Origin: Parabacteroides sp. Marseille-P3160
GTDB lineage: Bacteria; Bacteroidota; Bacteroidia; Bacteroidales; Tannerellaceae
DNA length: 64,000 nucleotides
Assembly: GCF_900162725.1 (NCBI RefSeq)
Contig: NZ_LT799418.1
Span: forward strand, 4,162,548-4,226,547
Direction of reading: 5' to 3'
Every line of letters begins with the position of its first letter. Positions within the stretch are counted from its first letter, which is position 1. Made by a program: the position numbers and the translations under genes. The notes beneath the pieces are model-generated. The model was given only the letters and a program-made list of their open reading frames with translations. It was not told the DNA's origin and ran no database searches. This document shows positions 8,986 to 17,760 of this stretch, one piece after another.

Positions 8986-10326
8986 TCATATTATCATTTC
9001 CCAACCCGGCTCATAATCACGGCTCCATAATTTCATGGCTTCCGGGTCAGATAGAATATGACCATTTGTCGGATCAATCCGTAGAGAACGGCCTACACGC
9101 TGGGCAATATTTCCTAACTGCATCAGCAAGGTACTTTTATGCCCCGATTCTATATCCGAATGCAATTTTTCTCCTTCTCGGATTGCATCAAAAAAGTTTT
9201 GGATATGAAAAGCATCCAATTTCTCTGCCGGATTCATCAGGTTACGCGGATCAATAGGAATTTTGCTATTCTGTTCTTTGATCAATTTATTATCCAATCC
9301 GAATATTTTATATCCATCACTGCCTGTGATCAAAAGACTGCCTTTTTCTCCATAAAACATACTTCCTACGCTGCTACCTTCTATCGTCCGGCCATTACAA
9401 CTACGCCCTTCCCATGACATCGAAAATTTATTGCCGAATTCAATATTGATTATCTGCGTATCTGGGGTCTCCCAATCATCCTCTGCAAAATATCGTCCAC
9501 CAGCCGAATTGACCATAGTAGGATAGTCGACCTCCATACCCCAACGCAGAATATCGATCATATGCGTACCATTGTTCAAGGCTTCCCCGGTTCCCCAATG
9601 CCAGAACCAATGCCAATTGTAATGTATTATATTATCTTTATAAGCTACCCGGGGAGCAGGTCCCTGCCATAATTCCCAATCTAGCCATTCGGGTACTGGC
9701 ACTTCTTTCCCGATGCCGATCGGCTTCCGGTTATTCGTATACCAGGATTTCCCAAAATAGACCTTTCCTATGATTCCTTCTTTCAAAGCCTGTATCCCTT
9801 CACACACATTGGGCCAGGAACGGCGTTGATTCCCCATCTGTAAAACCCGGTTGTATTTCTTCGCTGCCTGCATTAGCAATTCTCCTTCTGCCGGAGCATA
9901 GCTGCAAGGTTTTTCCAAGTAGATATTTTTACCGGCCTGCATGGCCAACAAAGCAGCCGGCGCATGCCAATGATCTGGTGTTGCAATAATTACTGCATCT
10001 ACATCTTTTTTCTCAACCATTTTTCTCAGGTCTTTTATTCCTTCTGGTTTATAGCCTACTGCCTGATCAATGGAGTTTATACATTTACCAATTGCACGCG
10101 AATCCACATCACAAATATAGATCACCTCACACCCTTTCTGCTTGGCAAAATTTGTAGATACAGCCGTCCCTCTCGAATTCACGCCGATAGCACCCACCCG
10201 GATTTTGTCATTTGCTCCGATTACATTTGCATAACTCTTTGCACTCATACCGGGAATAATGCCGCCAAATGAAATGGCCGCAGTTCCCAATGCTGCTTTT
10301 TTGATGAAATTACGTCTGGTTGTCAT
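8986..10326 (-). CDS. Gfo/Idh/MocA family oxidoreductase with Tat signal
   Basis: 446 residues. A twin-arginine signal (TTRRNFIKKAALG) precedes a Rossmann fold (IRVGAIGVNSRGTA) and the family catalytic-site motif LEKPCSYAPAEG. The C-terminal half has GTGEALNNGTHMIDILRWGM, typical of sugar-acting members. These enzymes oxidise or epimerise sugars with bound NAD(H). Secreted homologues in PULs have been linked to 3-keto-glycoside chemistry and to GH109-type hydrolysis. Export with pre-bound cofactor fits the Tat route. It sits between the esterase (51 bp) and GH16 genes and is probably co-transcribed from the nagA promoter. The exact reaction is not readable from sequence. Confidence 0.88.
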   Translation of the reverse strand: MTTRRNFIKKAALGTAAISFGGIIPGMSAKSYANVIGANDKIRVGAIGVNSRGTAVSTNFAKQKGCEVIYICDVDSRAIGKCINSIDQAVGYKPEGIKDLRKMVEKKDVDAVIIATPDHWHAPAALLAMQAGKNIYLEKPCSYAPAEGELLMQAAKKYNRVLQMGNQRRSWPNVCEGIQALKEGIIGKVYFGKSWYTNNRKPIGIGKEVPVPEWLDWELWQGPAPRVAYKDNIIHYNWHWFWHWGTGEALNNGTHMIDILRWGMEVDYPTMVNSAGGRYFAEDDWETPDTQIINIEFGNKFSMSWEGRSCNGRTIEGSSVGSMFYGEKGSLLITGSDGYKIFGLDNKLIKEQNSKIPIDPRNLMNPAEKLDAFHIQNFFDAIREGEKLHSDIESGHKSTLLMQLGNIAQRVGRSLRIDPTNGHILSDPEAMKLWSRDYEPGWEMII

Positions 10327-10377
10327 AATATCATATATTAAAATGTTTTTAATCGATCGGCTTTTTTATGCATCTTT

Positions 10378-11520
10378 CTATTTTAGAAAATACTCAAAAA
10401 ACAGGTATATCTGTTCATTTGATTCTAATGTTCCACTATGTGTTGGCCTATTAGTCATACCTACACGATCTTTATATCCCAACACTTTGTTTACAGCTAT
10501 GGTATGATTCAGAGGGACCCACCTTTCGATAGGATCTTCAGATCCTCCGGAGACTAAGAATGAACGCGGGGCCATTAATGCATGTAATTCATGCAAATCA
10601 TATCCTTCTTTTCTTAATTCCACATACAATCCTGTTGCCGGATTCTCTTCTGTAATTACCCCCCTCTTTCTCCATGGAGGTGTTTGGTACCCTAAATAAT
10701 AAGGCTCCCAATAATTGACGGATTCACGGGACTCGTCAAAGACGATACCCGGATCAGACCAAACAGCACATGTAAACTTATCGAAAAGGCATGAGGCAAA
10801 CATAGCCCATTTTCCTCCAAAAGAATGTCCCATAATTCCAATACGAGCAGTATCGACCTTCTCTATTTTTGCTAAAGCATACCATGCATTTGCAGCAGCA
10901 TAAGCTAAGGTTGAAAGTGGTGCTATCGTTGCATTTTCAACCGACGGATAAAAAAGAGAGTAAATTTTAGCTTGCGTTGCCTTAGCTGTCCCCAAAGATA
11001 GAGTAACAAAACCTCTTTTTGCTAATTGATAAGCATAATCGCGAAAAGGTTTATTGCCATATCCTATACTCGTTTCAGGCTCGTAATATACAGTTATTAC
11101 CGCTGGCATTTTCTCCTTATTTTCAGGTATCAGCAAATATCCTTCAGTATTCTCATTAGGCATCCAACGTAGACGAATCTTAAATTGTTTAAAATTCTCT
11201 CTTTTTATCGAATCAAGAAATTCTAACTCAGATTTTTCCAATAATGGAGGCCACTCTCCCATTTTTTTTGTCCAATCACTTAATATCTCGTCCCTTCTCT
11301 TTTGCCAATCTCTGGCAGATTCTACTTTTTTACCATTGGCAAATAGTAGAGGCGATCTATAATTTCCATAAACATTACGATATTCTATAGGTGGAGAAAA
11401 ATAAACCTTCAGTTTATCCCATATTTCATTCTTCTTCAGTTCATCTGATGTTTTTAAAACACAAGATGAAAGAGAGAATGCCAAAAGTAGGAAGCAGATA
11501 ATAATATTTGTAGTTCTCAT
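10378..11520 (-). CDS. Alpha/beta-hydrolase lipoprotein, acetyl-xylan-esterase-like
   Basis: 380 residues from the ATG at 11520. The reading frame can be extended 14 codons upstream, but only this start gives a proper lipoprotein signal (MRTTNIIICFLLLAFSLSSC). The nucleophile elbow is GHSFGG, the acid region SDPGIVFDE, and the likely His is in NRPTHSGT near the C-terminus. The architecture matches the dienelactone-hydrolase/acetyl-xylan-esterase group (DUF4886/AXE1-like) found in many PULs. It probably removes acyl groups from the glycan before or during depolymerisation. It lies 84 bp after nagB and 51 bp before the oxidoreductase gene. Confidence 0.8.
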   Translation of the reverse strand: MRTTNIIICFLLLAFSLSSCVLKTSDELKKNEIWDKLKVYFSPPIEYRNVYGNYRSPLLFANGKKVESARDWQKRRDEILSDWTKKMGEWPPLLEKSELEFLDSIKRENFKQFKIRLRWMPNENTEGYLLIPENKEKMPAVITVYYEPETSIGYGNKPFRDYAYQLAKRGFVTLSLGTAKATQAKIYSLFYPSVENATIAPLSTLAYAAANAWYALAKIEKVDTARIGIMGHSFGGKWAMFASCLFDKFTCAVWSDPGIVFDESRESVNYWEPYYLGYQTPPWRKRGVITEENPATGLYVELRKEGYDLHELHALMAPRSFLVSGGSEDPIERWVPLNHTIAVNKVLGYKDRVGMTNRPTHSGTLESNEQIYLFFEYFLK

Positions 11521-11604
11521 TATACTGTTTGATTTTAAAAGATTTATATAGGGTCCATCCACTCTTCCTATTTTTCCGATGAAAACGATCCTAAAGCTGA
11601 TTAT

Positions 11605-12384
11605 TTAGCATATCAGAGAAAATTCTTTCACGCTATCGGGTTCCAAATATAATGCGGCATTTTCATGCTTGCGTAGGAATGTTGCCGGAATAGCTTCTGA
11701 GATCGGATCGTTGATCGTATGAGATACAGCCCATGCCTTCGTTCTTCCCGGCACTATGCAAAATAACTTCTCTCCACTCATCAACGCCGGTATGGTCAAA
11801 GTAAAGGCATAGGCCGGAACCTCGTCCAAAGTGGCAAAACATCCGTCATTCACTTGCTGAAGGCGGCAAACTTTTTCCAAATCAACTACTTTAATCCACT
11901 CCGGATCATTCTCTTTGGCAACATGCGGATCATTAAAAGCAATATGACCGTTTTCCCCAATTCCCATGCACACTATATCAATAGGATGCTGCTTTAGCAA
12001 TCGGGTATATCGCTGGCATTCCAATTGTTGATCCGGATTATTTCCGTTAATATAATTCACGGTTTTGAATGGTAAACGGCTAAAAATACGCTCTCTCAAA
12101 AAATTACCGAACCGCTGTGGAGCTTCCTCCGGCAAATTTACATATTCATCCATATGAAACGCATTCACCCGCTGCCATTCTATCCCTTTCTCTTTAGAAA
12201 GAGCTTCTAAAAACTCATTTTGAGAAGGTGCTGCAGCAAACACTATGTTGACCTCTTCTTTACTATCCAACAGGGCGCGTATCGCCGCAGCGACATCTCC
12301 TGCTGCCATCTCTCCCATTTCTTTACGTGATTCGTACACTCTCACTTGCAACAGATCTTTCTTAAAAGACTTAATTAACGACAT
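11605..12384 (-). CDS. nagB: Glucosamine-6-phosphate deaminase-like protein
   Basis: 259 residues, no signal peptide, so cytoplasmic. The NagB fold is shown by VNIVFAAAPSQNEFL (phosphate loop), AFHMDEYVNLP and MGIGENGHIAFNDP. The Asp of E. coli MDEY is kept, but the E. coli catalytic Asp141 (in VDGHIAFNEP) is Asn here, and the following NEP is NDP. This is a known divergent branch of the family, and substrate or mechanism may differ from canonical NagB. It lies 9 bp after nagA, so the pair should convert N-acetyl-amino-sugar phosphate to fructose-6-phosphate or an equivalent ketose phosphate, plus ammonia. Confidence 0.85.
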   Translation of the reverse strand: MSLIKSFKKDLLQVRVYESRKEMGEMAAGDVAAAIRALLDSKEEVNIVFAAAPSQNEFLEALSKEKGIEWQRVNAFHMDEYVNLPEEAPQRFGNFLRERIFSRLPFKTVNYINGNNPDQQLECQRYTRLLKQHPIDIVCMGIGENGHIAFNDPHVAKENDPEWIKVVDLEKVCRLQQVNDGCFATLDEVPAYAFTLTIPALMSGEKLFCIVPGRTKAWAVSHTINDPISEAIPATFLRKHENAALYLEPDSVKEFSLIC

Positions 12385-12393
12385 CTCTTCTTT

Positions 12394-13581
12394 TTATATT
12401 TTATATACTATATCGCCGTTAACCATCGTCATTTTTACATTGATCCTTTCATCAAAAATAACAATATCGGCATCTTTATTCTCTACTAATGAACCTTTAC
12501 TCCCTTCTATTCCCATAATATGCGCCGGGGTATGCGTCATCATACGCACCGTTTCCAATAGTGGAATACCGGCTTTAAAATGCATTGTCCGAACCAAACG
12601 ATCCGCTGTAGCAACACTACCCGCGAAAGCTGTCCGGTCTAATAATTTGGCAACGCCATCTTCTACAATAACTTCCTGTCCTTTATCCAGGCTTCCTAAA
12701 ATACTTTTCCCTTCAGGCATGCCGGCCGCACGCATGGAATCTGTTATCAGCGCAATTTTATCCGGTCCTTTTATTTTGTAGATCAATTGTAGTAAGCTGG
12801 GAGGAAGATGGGCGCCGTCGGCAATAATTTCTACGGTCATCTCATCGATTAAAAAAGCGGATTCTATAACTCCGGCATATCGAAATCCGTTCTTACGCGT
12901 AACTCCGGACATACCGGAATACAAATGGGTCACATGGGTATATCCCCATTCAAAAGCCGGAAGTACTTCTTCATAAATAGCATCTGTATGAGCTATTGCA
13001 GGTAAGATTCCATGGGAAAGCAAAGCTTCCGCAAAGGCCTTACTTCCTTTCAATTCCGGTGCCGAACTCCATCGGGCAATATCATGAGTTGCTCCTAATA
13101 CGGCAAGGTATTCTTTGGGGTCCGGATTACGAATATATTTCGGATCCTGGGCTCCCCGTTGGTTCATGGAAAAATAGGGCCCTTCCAAATGAAGCCCTAA
13201 CAAGGAAGCGCCCTTTGTATTTAAAGCGTTTGCCTGTTTATAAACGTCAAACGCCCGGAACATTTCCTCTTCCGTAGAGGTTAAAGTCGTAGGATAAAGT
13301 GAGGTGGTACCATGCCGGGCATGGGTTTCGGCGCTTTGAAGGTAAGCTTCCACCGTACCATCCATAAAATCGCTTCCTCCGGCACCATGGGTATGCAAGT
13401 CGATAAAACCCGGCGAAACATAGTTGCCTCCCGCATCAATTACTATAGCATCCGGAAAATTGACATCATTTATCCCAACTTCACAGATTTTCCCATTTTC
13501 AACGCAGACTACCCCATCTTCGATTTCTTGGTATGGGGTCAATAGCTTGCCATGAATGATTTTTTTTCTGTTTTTCATCAT
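12394..13581 (-). CDS. nagA: N-acetylglucosamine-6-phosphate deacetylase
   Basis: 395 residues, cytoplasmic, amidohydrolase superfamily. Metal and substrate motifs appear in order: PGFIDLHTHGAGGSDFMDG, LEGPYFS (metal-binding Glu), AIAHTDA, THLYSGMSG, ADGAHLPP and LITDSMRAAG (catalytic Asp). The HTHG form is the one seen in Bacillus-type NagA. The enzyme removes acetate from GlcNAc-6-phosphate before deamination by the next gene. It is the first gene of the PUL1 operon, with a motif-controlled promoter about 100 nt upstream. Its presence inside a PUL is the best clue that the imported glycan contains N-acetylhexosamine. Confidence 0.93.
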   Translation of the reverse strand: MMKNRKKIIHGKLLTPYQEIEDGVVCVENGKICEVGINDVNFPDAIVIDAGGNYVSPGFIDLHTHGAGGSDFMDGTVEAYLQSAETHARHGTTSLYPTTLTSTEEEMFRAFDVYKQANALNTKGASLLGLHLEGPYFSMNQRGAQDPKYIRNPDPKEYLAVLGATHDIARWSSAPELKGSKAFAEALLSHGILPAIAHTDAIYEEVLPAFEWGYTHVTHLYSGMSGVTRKNGFRYAGVIESAFLIDEMTVEIIADGAHLPPSLLQLIYKIKGPDKIALITDSMRAAGMPEGKSILGSLDKGQEVIVEDGVAKLLDRTAFAGSVATADRLVRTMHFKAGIPLLETVRMMTHTPAHIMGIEGSKGSLVENKDADIVIFDERINVKMTMVNGDIVYKI

Positions 13582-13685
13582 TCGCTTTTTTATCTTCTTT
13601 CATCAAACACATCAATAGGTTATTAAATGTATAGATTTTAGCAACCTAATAAATGTGAGCAAGAAAGAACGGTTAATCATTAAAG

Positions 13686-13756
13686 CAAAGATAAGAAAGC
13701 CAGAGGGAAGGTGGCTTTCAATTTACGCAGATTAATCCTCAAATGCCGTCAAAAAA
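13686..13756 (-). promoter_or_regulatory. Motif-controlled promoter 3 of PUL1 (nagA operon)
   Basis: The minus-strand -7 box is TATCTTTG (13686-13693). The 35-bp motif at 13722-13756 starts 29 bases from it, as in the two other copies, and matches the 7938 copy at 28 of 35 positions. The expected leader to nagA is about 100 nt. Confidence 0.65.
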
Positions 13757-13891
13757 AATAAATCAAAAATATTGACGCTGCAACGCCTTTTTATTTTAGC
13801 AGTGGAACGGTCTAAATTCCGGCGCCCAAGATCATCTTAACTTTTTCGTAACATGTTCTAAACATAAACGAAACATATAACCGTTTTTTCT

Positions 13892-13917
13892 TATTTTTGC
13901 ACTCGAATTATTCGAGT
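13892..13917 (+). promoter_or_regulatory. Promoter and palindrome of the phosphate-uptake operon
   Basis: The -7 box TATTTTTG (13892-13899) is followed at once by ACTCGAAT-t-ATTCGAGT (13901-13917), a perfect 8-bp dyad covering the expected transcription start. A repressor site is a natural reading. The leader to the DUF47 start codon is about 97 nt. Confidence 0.55.
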
Positions 13918-14001
13918 CGCCCGACGGACAGCTCTCTGCTTTAACCAAGGCGATGCTCTTTCCCATAGAAACAATGTAAATAAACTAATAGACATAAACA
14001 A

Positions 14002-14655
14002 ATGAAAATTAATTCTTTATTGAGCCTATTCTCGCCAAAAGACGTGATATTCTTTCCTTTATTGAATGAATCGGCGGCGTCTTTGCTGCAAGCATCCGCT
14101 TATCTGGAGGAGTTATTCAAAAATTCAGATGACCTGGAAAAAAGGAAGGAACTCGGAAGATTGATAAAAGAAGAAGAAATAAAGGGAGACCGGGTGACCA
14201 ACCAGATTGTTAAAGCCTTGAACGAAACGTTTATTACTCCGTTTGACCGGGAAGATATCAATAAGTTGGCCGATGAAATGGATGATGTCAACGATGAGAT
14301 CTTCCGCTCATCCCATAAAGTCCTGCTTTATTTTCCCAAAAGCTTACCGGCATGTACCATAAAAATAGCCGAAATTATTCATAAGGGAACAATTGAAATA
14401 CAAGGAGGCGTTAACGAATTGGCAAGCATAAAGAAAACGGATCTACGGTTCAAGCAACATTACCGGGAAATAAAACGCCTTGAGGAAGAAGCGGATGGAA
14501 TATACGAGGACGGCATCATGAACTTGTTCCAAAAGGAAACGGATCCGACAGAACTGATCAAACTAAAAGAAATTATCCAATGTCTGGAAAAGACGGCCAA
14601 TAAAATAAACAATACGGGTAAAGTCTTAAAAACCATTTTCGTCAAATACGCTTAA
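14002..14655 (+). CDS. DUF47/PhoU-like Pit accessory protein
   Basis: 217 residues, all-helical, cytoplasmic. The start LLSLFSPKDVIFFPLLNESA, the segment KGDRVTNQIVKALNETFITPFDREDI and the following DEMDDVNDEI are hallmarks of the DUF47 (TIGR00153) family, related to PhoU. The gene ends 2 bp before the Pit transporter gene, the standard arrangement in Bacteroidota. Family members are thought to regulate or assist low-affinity phosphate transport. Usual length for the family. Confidence 0.92.
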   Translation: MKINSLLSLFSPKDVIFFPLLNESAASLLQASAYLEELFKNSDDLEKRKELGRLIKEEEIKGDRVTNQIVKALNETFITPFDREDINKLADEMDDVNDEIFRSSHKVLLYFPKSLPACTIKIAEIIHKGTIEIQGGVNELASIKKTDLRFKQHYREIKRLEEEADGIYEDGIMNLFQKETDPTELIKLKEIIQCLEKTANKINNTGKVLKTIFVKYA

Positions 14656-14657
14656 AG

Positions 14658-15668
14658 ATGGAGGCTACGACTTTACTTCTTGTTGTCATTGTTCTCGCTG
14701 TTGCATTTGATTTCATCAATGGTTTTCACGATGCGGCCAATTCGATTGCAACGATTGTTTCAACTCATGTCCTGACACCCTTCCAAGCCGTTCTCTGGGC
14801 TGCCTCGTTCAATTTTCTCGCTTTATTTGTCGCTAAATATATCATAGGGGAATTCGGAATCGCCGATACGGTGTCCAAGGTCGTTATCGGGGAATATATC
14901 ACCCTGCCGATTATCATCGCCGGATTGATTGCCGCCATCTTGTGGAACTTGCTGACATGGAGGCTGGGCATCCCCTCCTCCTCTTCCCATACCCTCATCG
15001 GAGGATTTGCGGGCGCCGCCATTTGTGCCGCCGGGTTCGGATCCATCCATGCCCCAGTCATCATTAAAATCGCAGCGTTCATCGTCTTGGCGCCAATCAT
15101 CGGAATGGTGATCTCCGCTATTATCACAATCGGGGTGTTGTGGGCTTACCGCAAAGTGAACGCAAGGAAAGCGGAAAACAGTTTTAAAAAGCTACAGTTG
15201 GTTTCCTCAGGGTTATTCAGTTTGGGGCACGGATTGAACGATTCCCAGAAGGTAATGGGGATTATTGCGACGGCAATGATTTCGGTCGGGCAGATCGGAA
15301 GTGTCAACGAAGTGCCGGATTGGGTACCGTTCACCTGTTTTGCCGCCATCGGTATGGGCACCATGATGGGAGGATGGAGAATCGTGAAGACGATGGGCTC
15401 CAAGATCACCAAAGTGACCCCCCTGGAGGGTGTCTGTGCGGAAACAGCCGGCGCATTGACTCTCTTCTTAACGGAATACCTGAAGATACCGGTGAGCACC
15501 ACCCATACGATTACCGGTGCGATCATGGGAGTCGGCGCCGTCAAACGCCTCTCCGCCGTACGTTGGGGAGTAACATTGAACTTGCTATGGGCCTGGATCC
15601 TGACCATTCCGGTAAGCGCCGTCTTAGCGGCAGGCATTTACATCTTTCTCTCTGCCTGCGGCTTGTAA
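14658..15668 (+). CDS. Pit family inorganic phosphate transporter
   Basis: 336 residues, about ten membrane segments. Both PHO4 family repeats are present: DFINGFHDAANSIATIVST at the N-terminus and LGHGLNDSQKVMGIIA in the second half, with paired SSSHTLIGG and VSTTHTITGAIMGVG motifs. It imports phosphate as a metal-phosphate complex using the ion gradient (family knowledge). Probably co-translated with the DUF47 protein. The stop is only 4 bp from the stop of the convergent phosphoesterase gene, with no room for a separate terminator. Confidence 0.95.
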   Translation: MEATTLLLVVIVLAVAFDFINGFHDAANSIATIVSTHVLTPFQAVLWAASFNFLALFVAKYIIGEFGIADTVSKVVIGEYITLPIIIAGLIAAILWNLLTWRLGIPSSSSHTLIGGFAGAAICAAGFGSIHAPVIIKIAAFIVLAPIIGMVISAIITIGVLWAYRKVNARKAENSFKKLQLVSSGLFSLGHGLNDSQKVMGIIATAMISVGQIGSVNEVPDWVPFTCFAAIGMGTMMGGWRIVKTMGSKITKVTPLEGVCAETAGALTLFLTEYLKIPVSTTHTITGAIMGVGAVKRLSAVRWGVTLNLLWAWILTIPVSAVLAAGIYIFLSACGL

Positions 15669-15672
15669 GGGA

Positions 15673-16677
15673 TCACGGCTCTTTCTTTTTCGTAAAACTT
15701 TCCGGATAACGGACGCGTTGCTCAACGCCTTCTTTCGTGCGAATCCAGGTATCGAACGTGCGGCTGCCCTCATGCAAAACAATGATACGGGCGCCGTTCG
15801 GAAGGTCGTTATATACGGTATTCCCGCCGGTATACCGCCCATAAGCCAGAAGGATATTTTCGCAAAGTACTGCGTAATCGTTATCATGGTCATGTCCACA
15901 GAATGTTCCCATTACGTCGCCGGCCTGTTTGAGCGCCGTAAACAGTCCCGAGTTCAGTTTGGAAGAACAGACCCTTTCGCGATGAATGCCGTAAACCTGG
16001 GCATCTTCTTTCGTATAGGCATAGCTGTATTCCGGGACGGGGATATGGAAGAATGCCAACGCTGGAAAAGGGACGCCTCCGTTTTTCTTCGTATAGGCCG
16101 TACTCTCGTTCAGATACCACTGGATCTGGTCAAACTTGATATAATCATAACTTCCGACCCCTTCGATTTTATTATACGCATGGGAGTCGAAGAAATAAAG
16201 AACCGTCGCTTCCTTCTTCCCATCCGAAGTAAGAACCGGCAAAATATAATTACCTACGCCGGAGAGTTCGGGAAATTTATCTTCCGAAAGATTATACGGA
16301 TAAGCCTCAGCCACTTTGAAAAGTTCTTCCCGGCTGGCCTCAAACTCGTCATCATGATTTCCGAATATGATCGAAAAAGGCTGTTTCCGGTCGGACAGTA
16401 CCTTCAGGATACTTTGCAGATTTTCGACTGCCGGCCTACTGTAAATAATATCACCGGTTAAAACGACCAGATCCGGTTTTTCTATGTCCAGCACCTGATT
16501 GACCCGTTCAAAGGCTATCCCGGAAGCCGGATCCTGATATTTCAAATGTAAATCGGTAAACTGGACGACCTTGAACTCCTTATTGGCATTAAACTTCAAA
16601 ACCGGCTTCTGCGCTTCCACGGAAAAGCCTGAAATCAATAGGACCAGGCAAAAGCTCCAACTAAAAAAACTTCTCAT
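15673..16677 (-). CDS. Secreted metallophosphoesterase
   Basis: 334 residues with a Sec signal peptide (ends SVEAQ). The five calcineurin-type metal motifs are in order: FTDLHLKYQD, LTGDIIYSRP, FGNHDDEFE, AFFHIPVPE and CGHDHDNDY. This matches the purple-acid-phosphatase-like group (Dcr2/YaeI type) common in Bacteroidetes. It should hydrolyse phosphomono- or diesters in the periplasm. Placement next to the Pit operon suggests phosphate scavenging, but the genes are convergent and separately transcribed. The substrate is unknown. Confidence 0.9.
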   Translation of the reverse strand: MRSFFSWSFCLVLLISGFSVEAQKPVLKFNANKEFKVVQFTDLHLKYQDPASGIAFERVNQVLDIEKPDLVVLTGDIIYSRPAVENLQSILKVLSDRKQPFSIIFGNHDDEFEASREELFKVAEAYPYNLSEDKFPELSGVGNYILPVLTSDGKKEATVLYFFDSHAYNKIEGVGSYDYIKFDQIQWYLNESTAYTKKNGGVPFPALAFFHIPVPEYSYAYTKEDAQVYGIHRERVCSSKLNSGLFTALKQAGDVMGTFCGHDHDNDYAVLCENILLAYGRYTGGNTVYNDLPNGARIIVLHEGSRTFDTWIRTKEGVEQRVRYPESFTKKKEP

Positions 16678-16714
16678 TTCACTTGTTTTTTAATCATCGT
16701 AAATAAGTAATTTT

Positions 16715-16722
16715 CAAAACTA
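16715..16722 (-). promoter_or_regulatory. -7 box of the phosphoesterase gene
   Basis: TAGTTTTG on the minus strand, 38 bases before the start codon; fits TAnnTTTG. No clear -33 TTTG. Confidence 0.4.
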
Positions 16723-16829
16723 ATCTTTTTTCGGAACATTCGTCTTTCTTTTTTGATAAGTTTTCATTTCCTTTGTAAGGCTAATTCAGTTTAGCAATTC
16801 AAACCGAAACCTTAAATACTTAATGCAAA

Positions 16830-17750
16830 ATGAGAAAGTACGTTCTCTACTTATCGTTCCTGTCGATTCTTTTATTTTCCTGCCGACACGATTCTCCGGA
16901 AGAAATAACACCGGCTTTGCACGCCATTCAATTCCGTGTACGCCTGTCTCCGGAAATACTACCTTTCCAAACCAGGTCGATGCCTGAAAATTCAATTCCC
17001 GAACCTACCGTGGAAAACGAATCTACGGAAAACGAACTATATAATACCCTGGAATATGCCTTGTATAAACCGGGAGACACCATTCCCCTTCGGAAGATAG
17101 AGCAACAAACGGGAGAGGAAGATTTCGGCAGTTTCCTGTATGATAGCCTTGAGGCCGGTTCTTACACGGCCTGTTTTCTGGCGTATTCCTCTCCCAAAGT
17201 TTTTCTGGAAGGGAACAATGCCTTTCGATTCGACCAAATGGGAGATGCCTTCTTTCTGAAAAAGGCGATTGAAGTGGATGGAAAAGAAGACCAGACGATC
17301 GATATCACATTGCAACGGATCGTCAGCCGGGTAGAGTTCGCAGCAATCGATGACGTCCCGCCATCGGTCAGCCGTTTTACCATTAACGTCTCGCCCGTTT
17401 ATAACCGTTTCCATTTGCTTGACGGCCCGTCGGCAGCCGAACCGGCGACTCTCTTCTCCCACCTCTTCACTCCGGAAGAAAAAAAGAAAGGCGTGAAAAA
17501 CATACACGCCTTCTTTACTTTTGTACCAAACGGGGAGACCATCCACCAGGTGGAACTAGCTGCTTTAACCACCACCGGCGATACGGTGCATTACCGTAAA
17601 GTAGAAGCAGTGCCTATTGCCGCCAACAAACTGATCCGTTATACCGGAACGCTCTATACCCCCGGCACCACCGAAAATACTTTTGAAATCAGCATTGAGG
17701 ACGGAGGTGCCTGGGCGGATACGACCCATATTATCCTGCCGGAAGAATAG
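16830..17750 (+). CDS. FimB/Mfa2-like fimbrial anchor lipoprotein
   Basis: 306 residues with a lipoprotein signal (SILLFSC, Cys18). The sequence LQRIVSRVEFAAIDDVPPSV in the middle, the SVSRFTINVSPVYNRF strand and the C-terminal AANKLIRYTGTLYTPG...FEISIEDGGAWADT are typical of the FimB/Mfa2 and related fimbrillin-associated lipoproteins of Bacteroidales, which have two transthyretin-like domains. No fimbrillin gene (FimA/Mfa1) lies beside it, so an anchor or regulator role in a pilus is not certain. It is single and convergent with a TonB receptor gene, whose end is 10 bp away. Confidence 0.65.
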   Translation: MRKYVLYLSFLSILLFSCRHDSPEEITPALHAIQFRVRLSPEILPFQTRSMPENSIPEPTVENESTENELYNTLEYALYKPGDTIPLRKIEQQTGEEDFGSFLYDSLEAGSYTACFLAYSSPKVFLEGNNAFRFDQMGDAFFLKKAIEVDGKEDQTIDITLQRIVSRVEFAAIDDVPPSVSRFTINVSPVYNRFHLLDGPSAAEPATLFSHLFTPEEKKKGVKNIHAFFTFVPNGETIHQVELAALTTTGDTVHYRKVEAVPIAANKLIRYTGTLYTPGTTENTFEISIEDGGAWADTTHIILPEE

Positions 17751-17760
17751 GGCAACCCCT

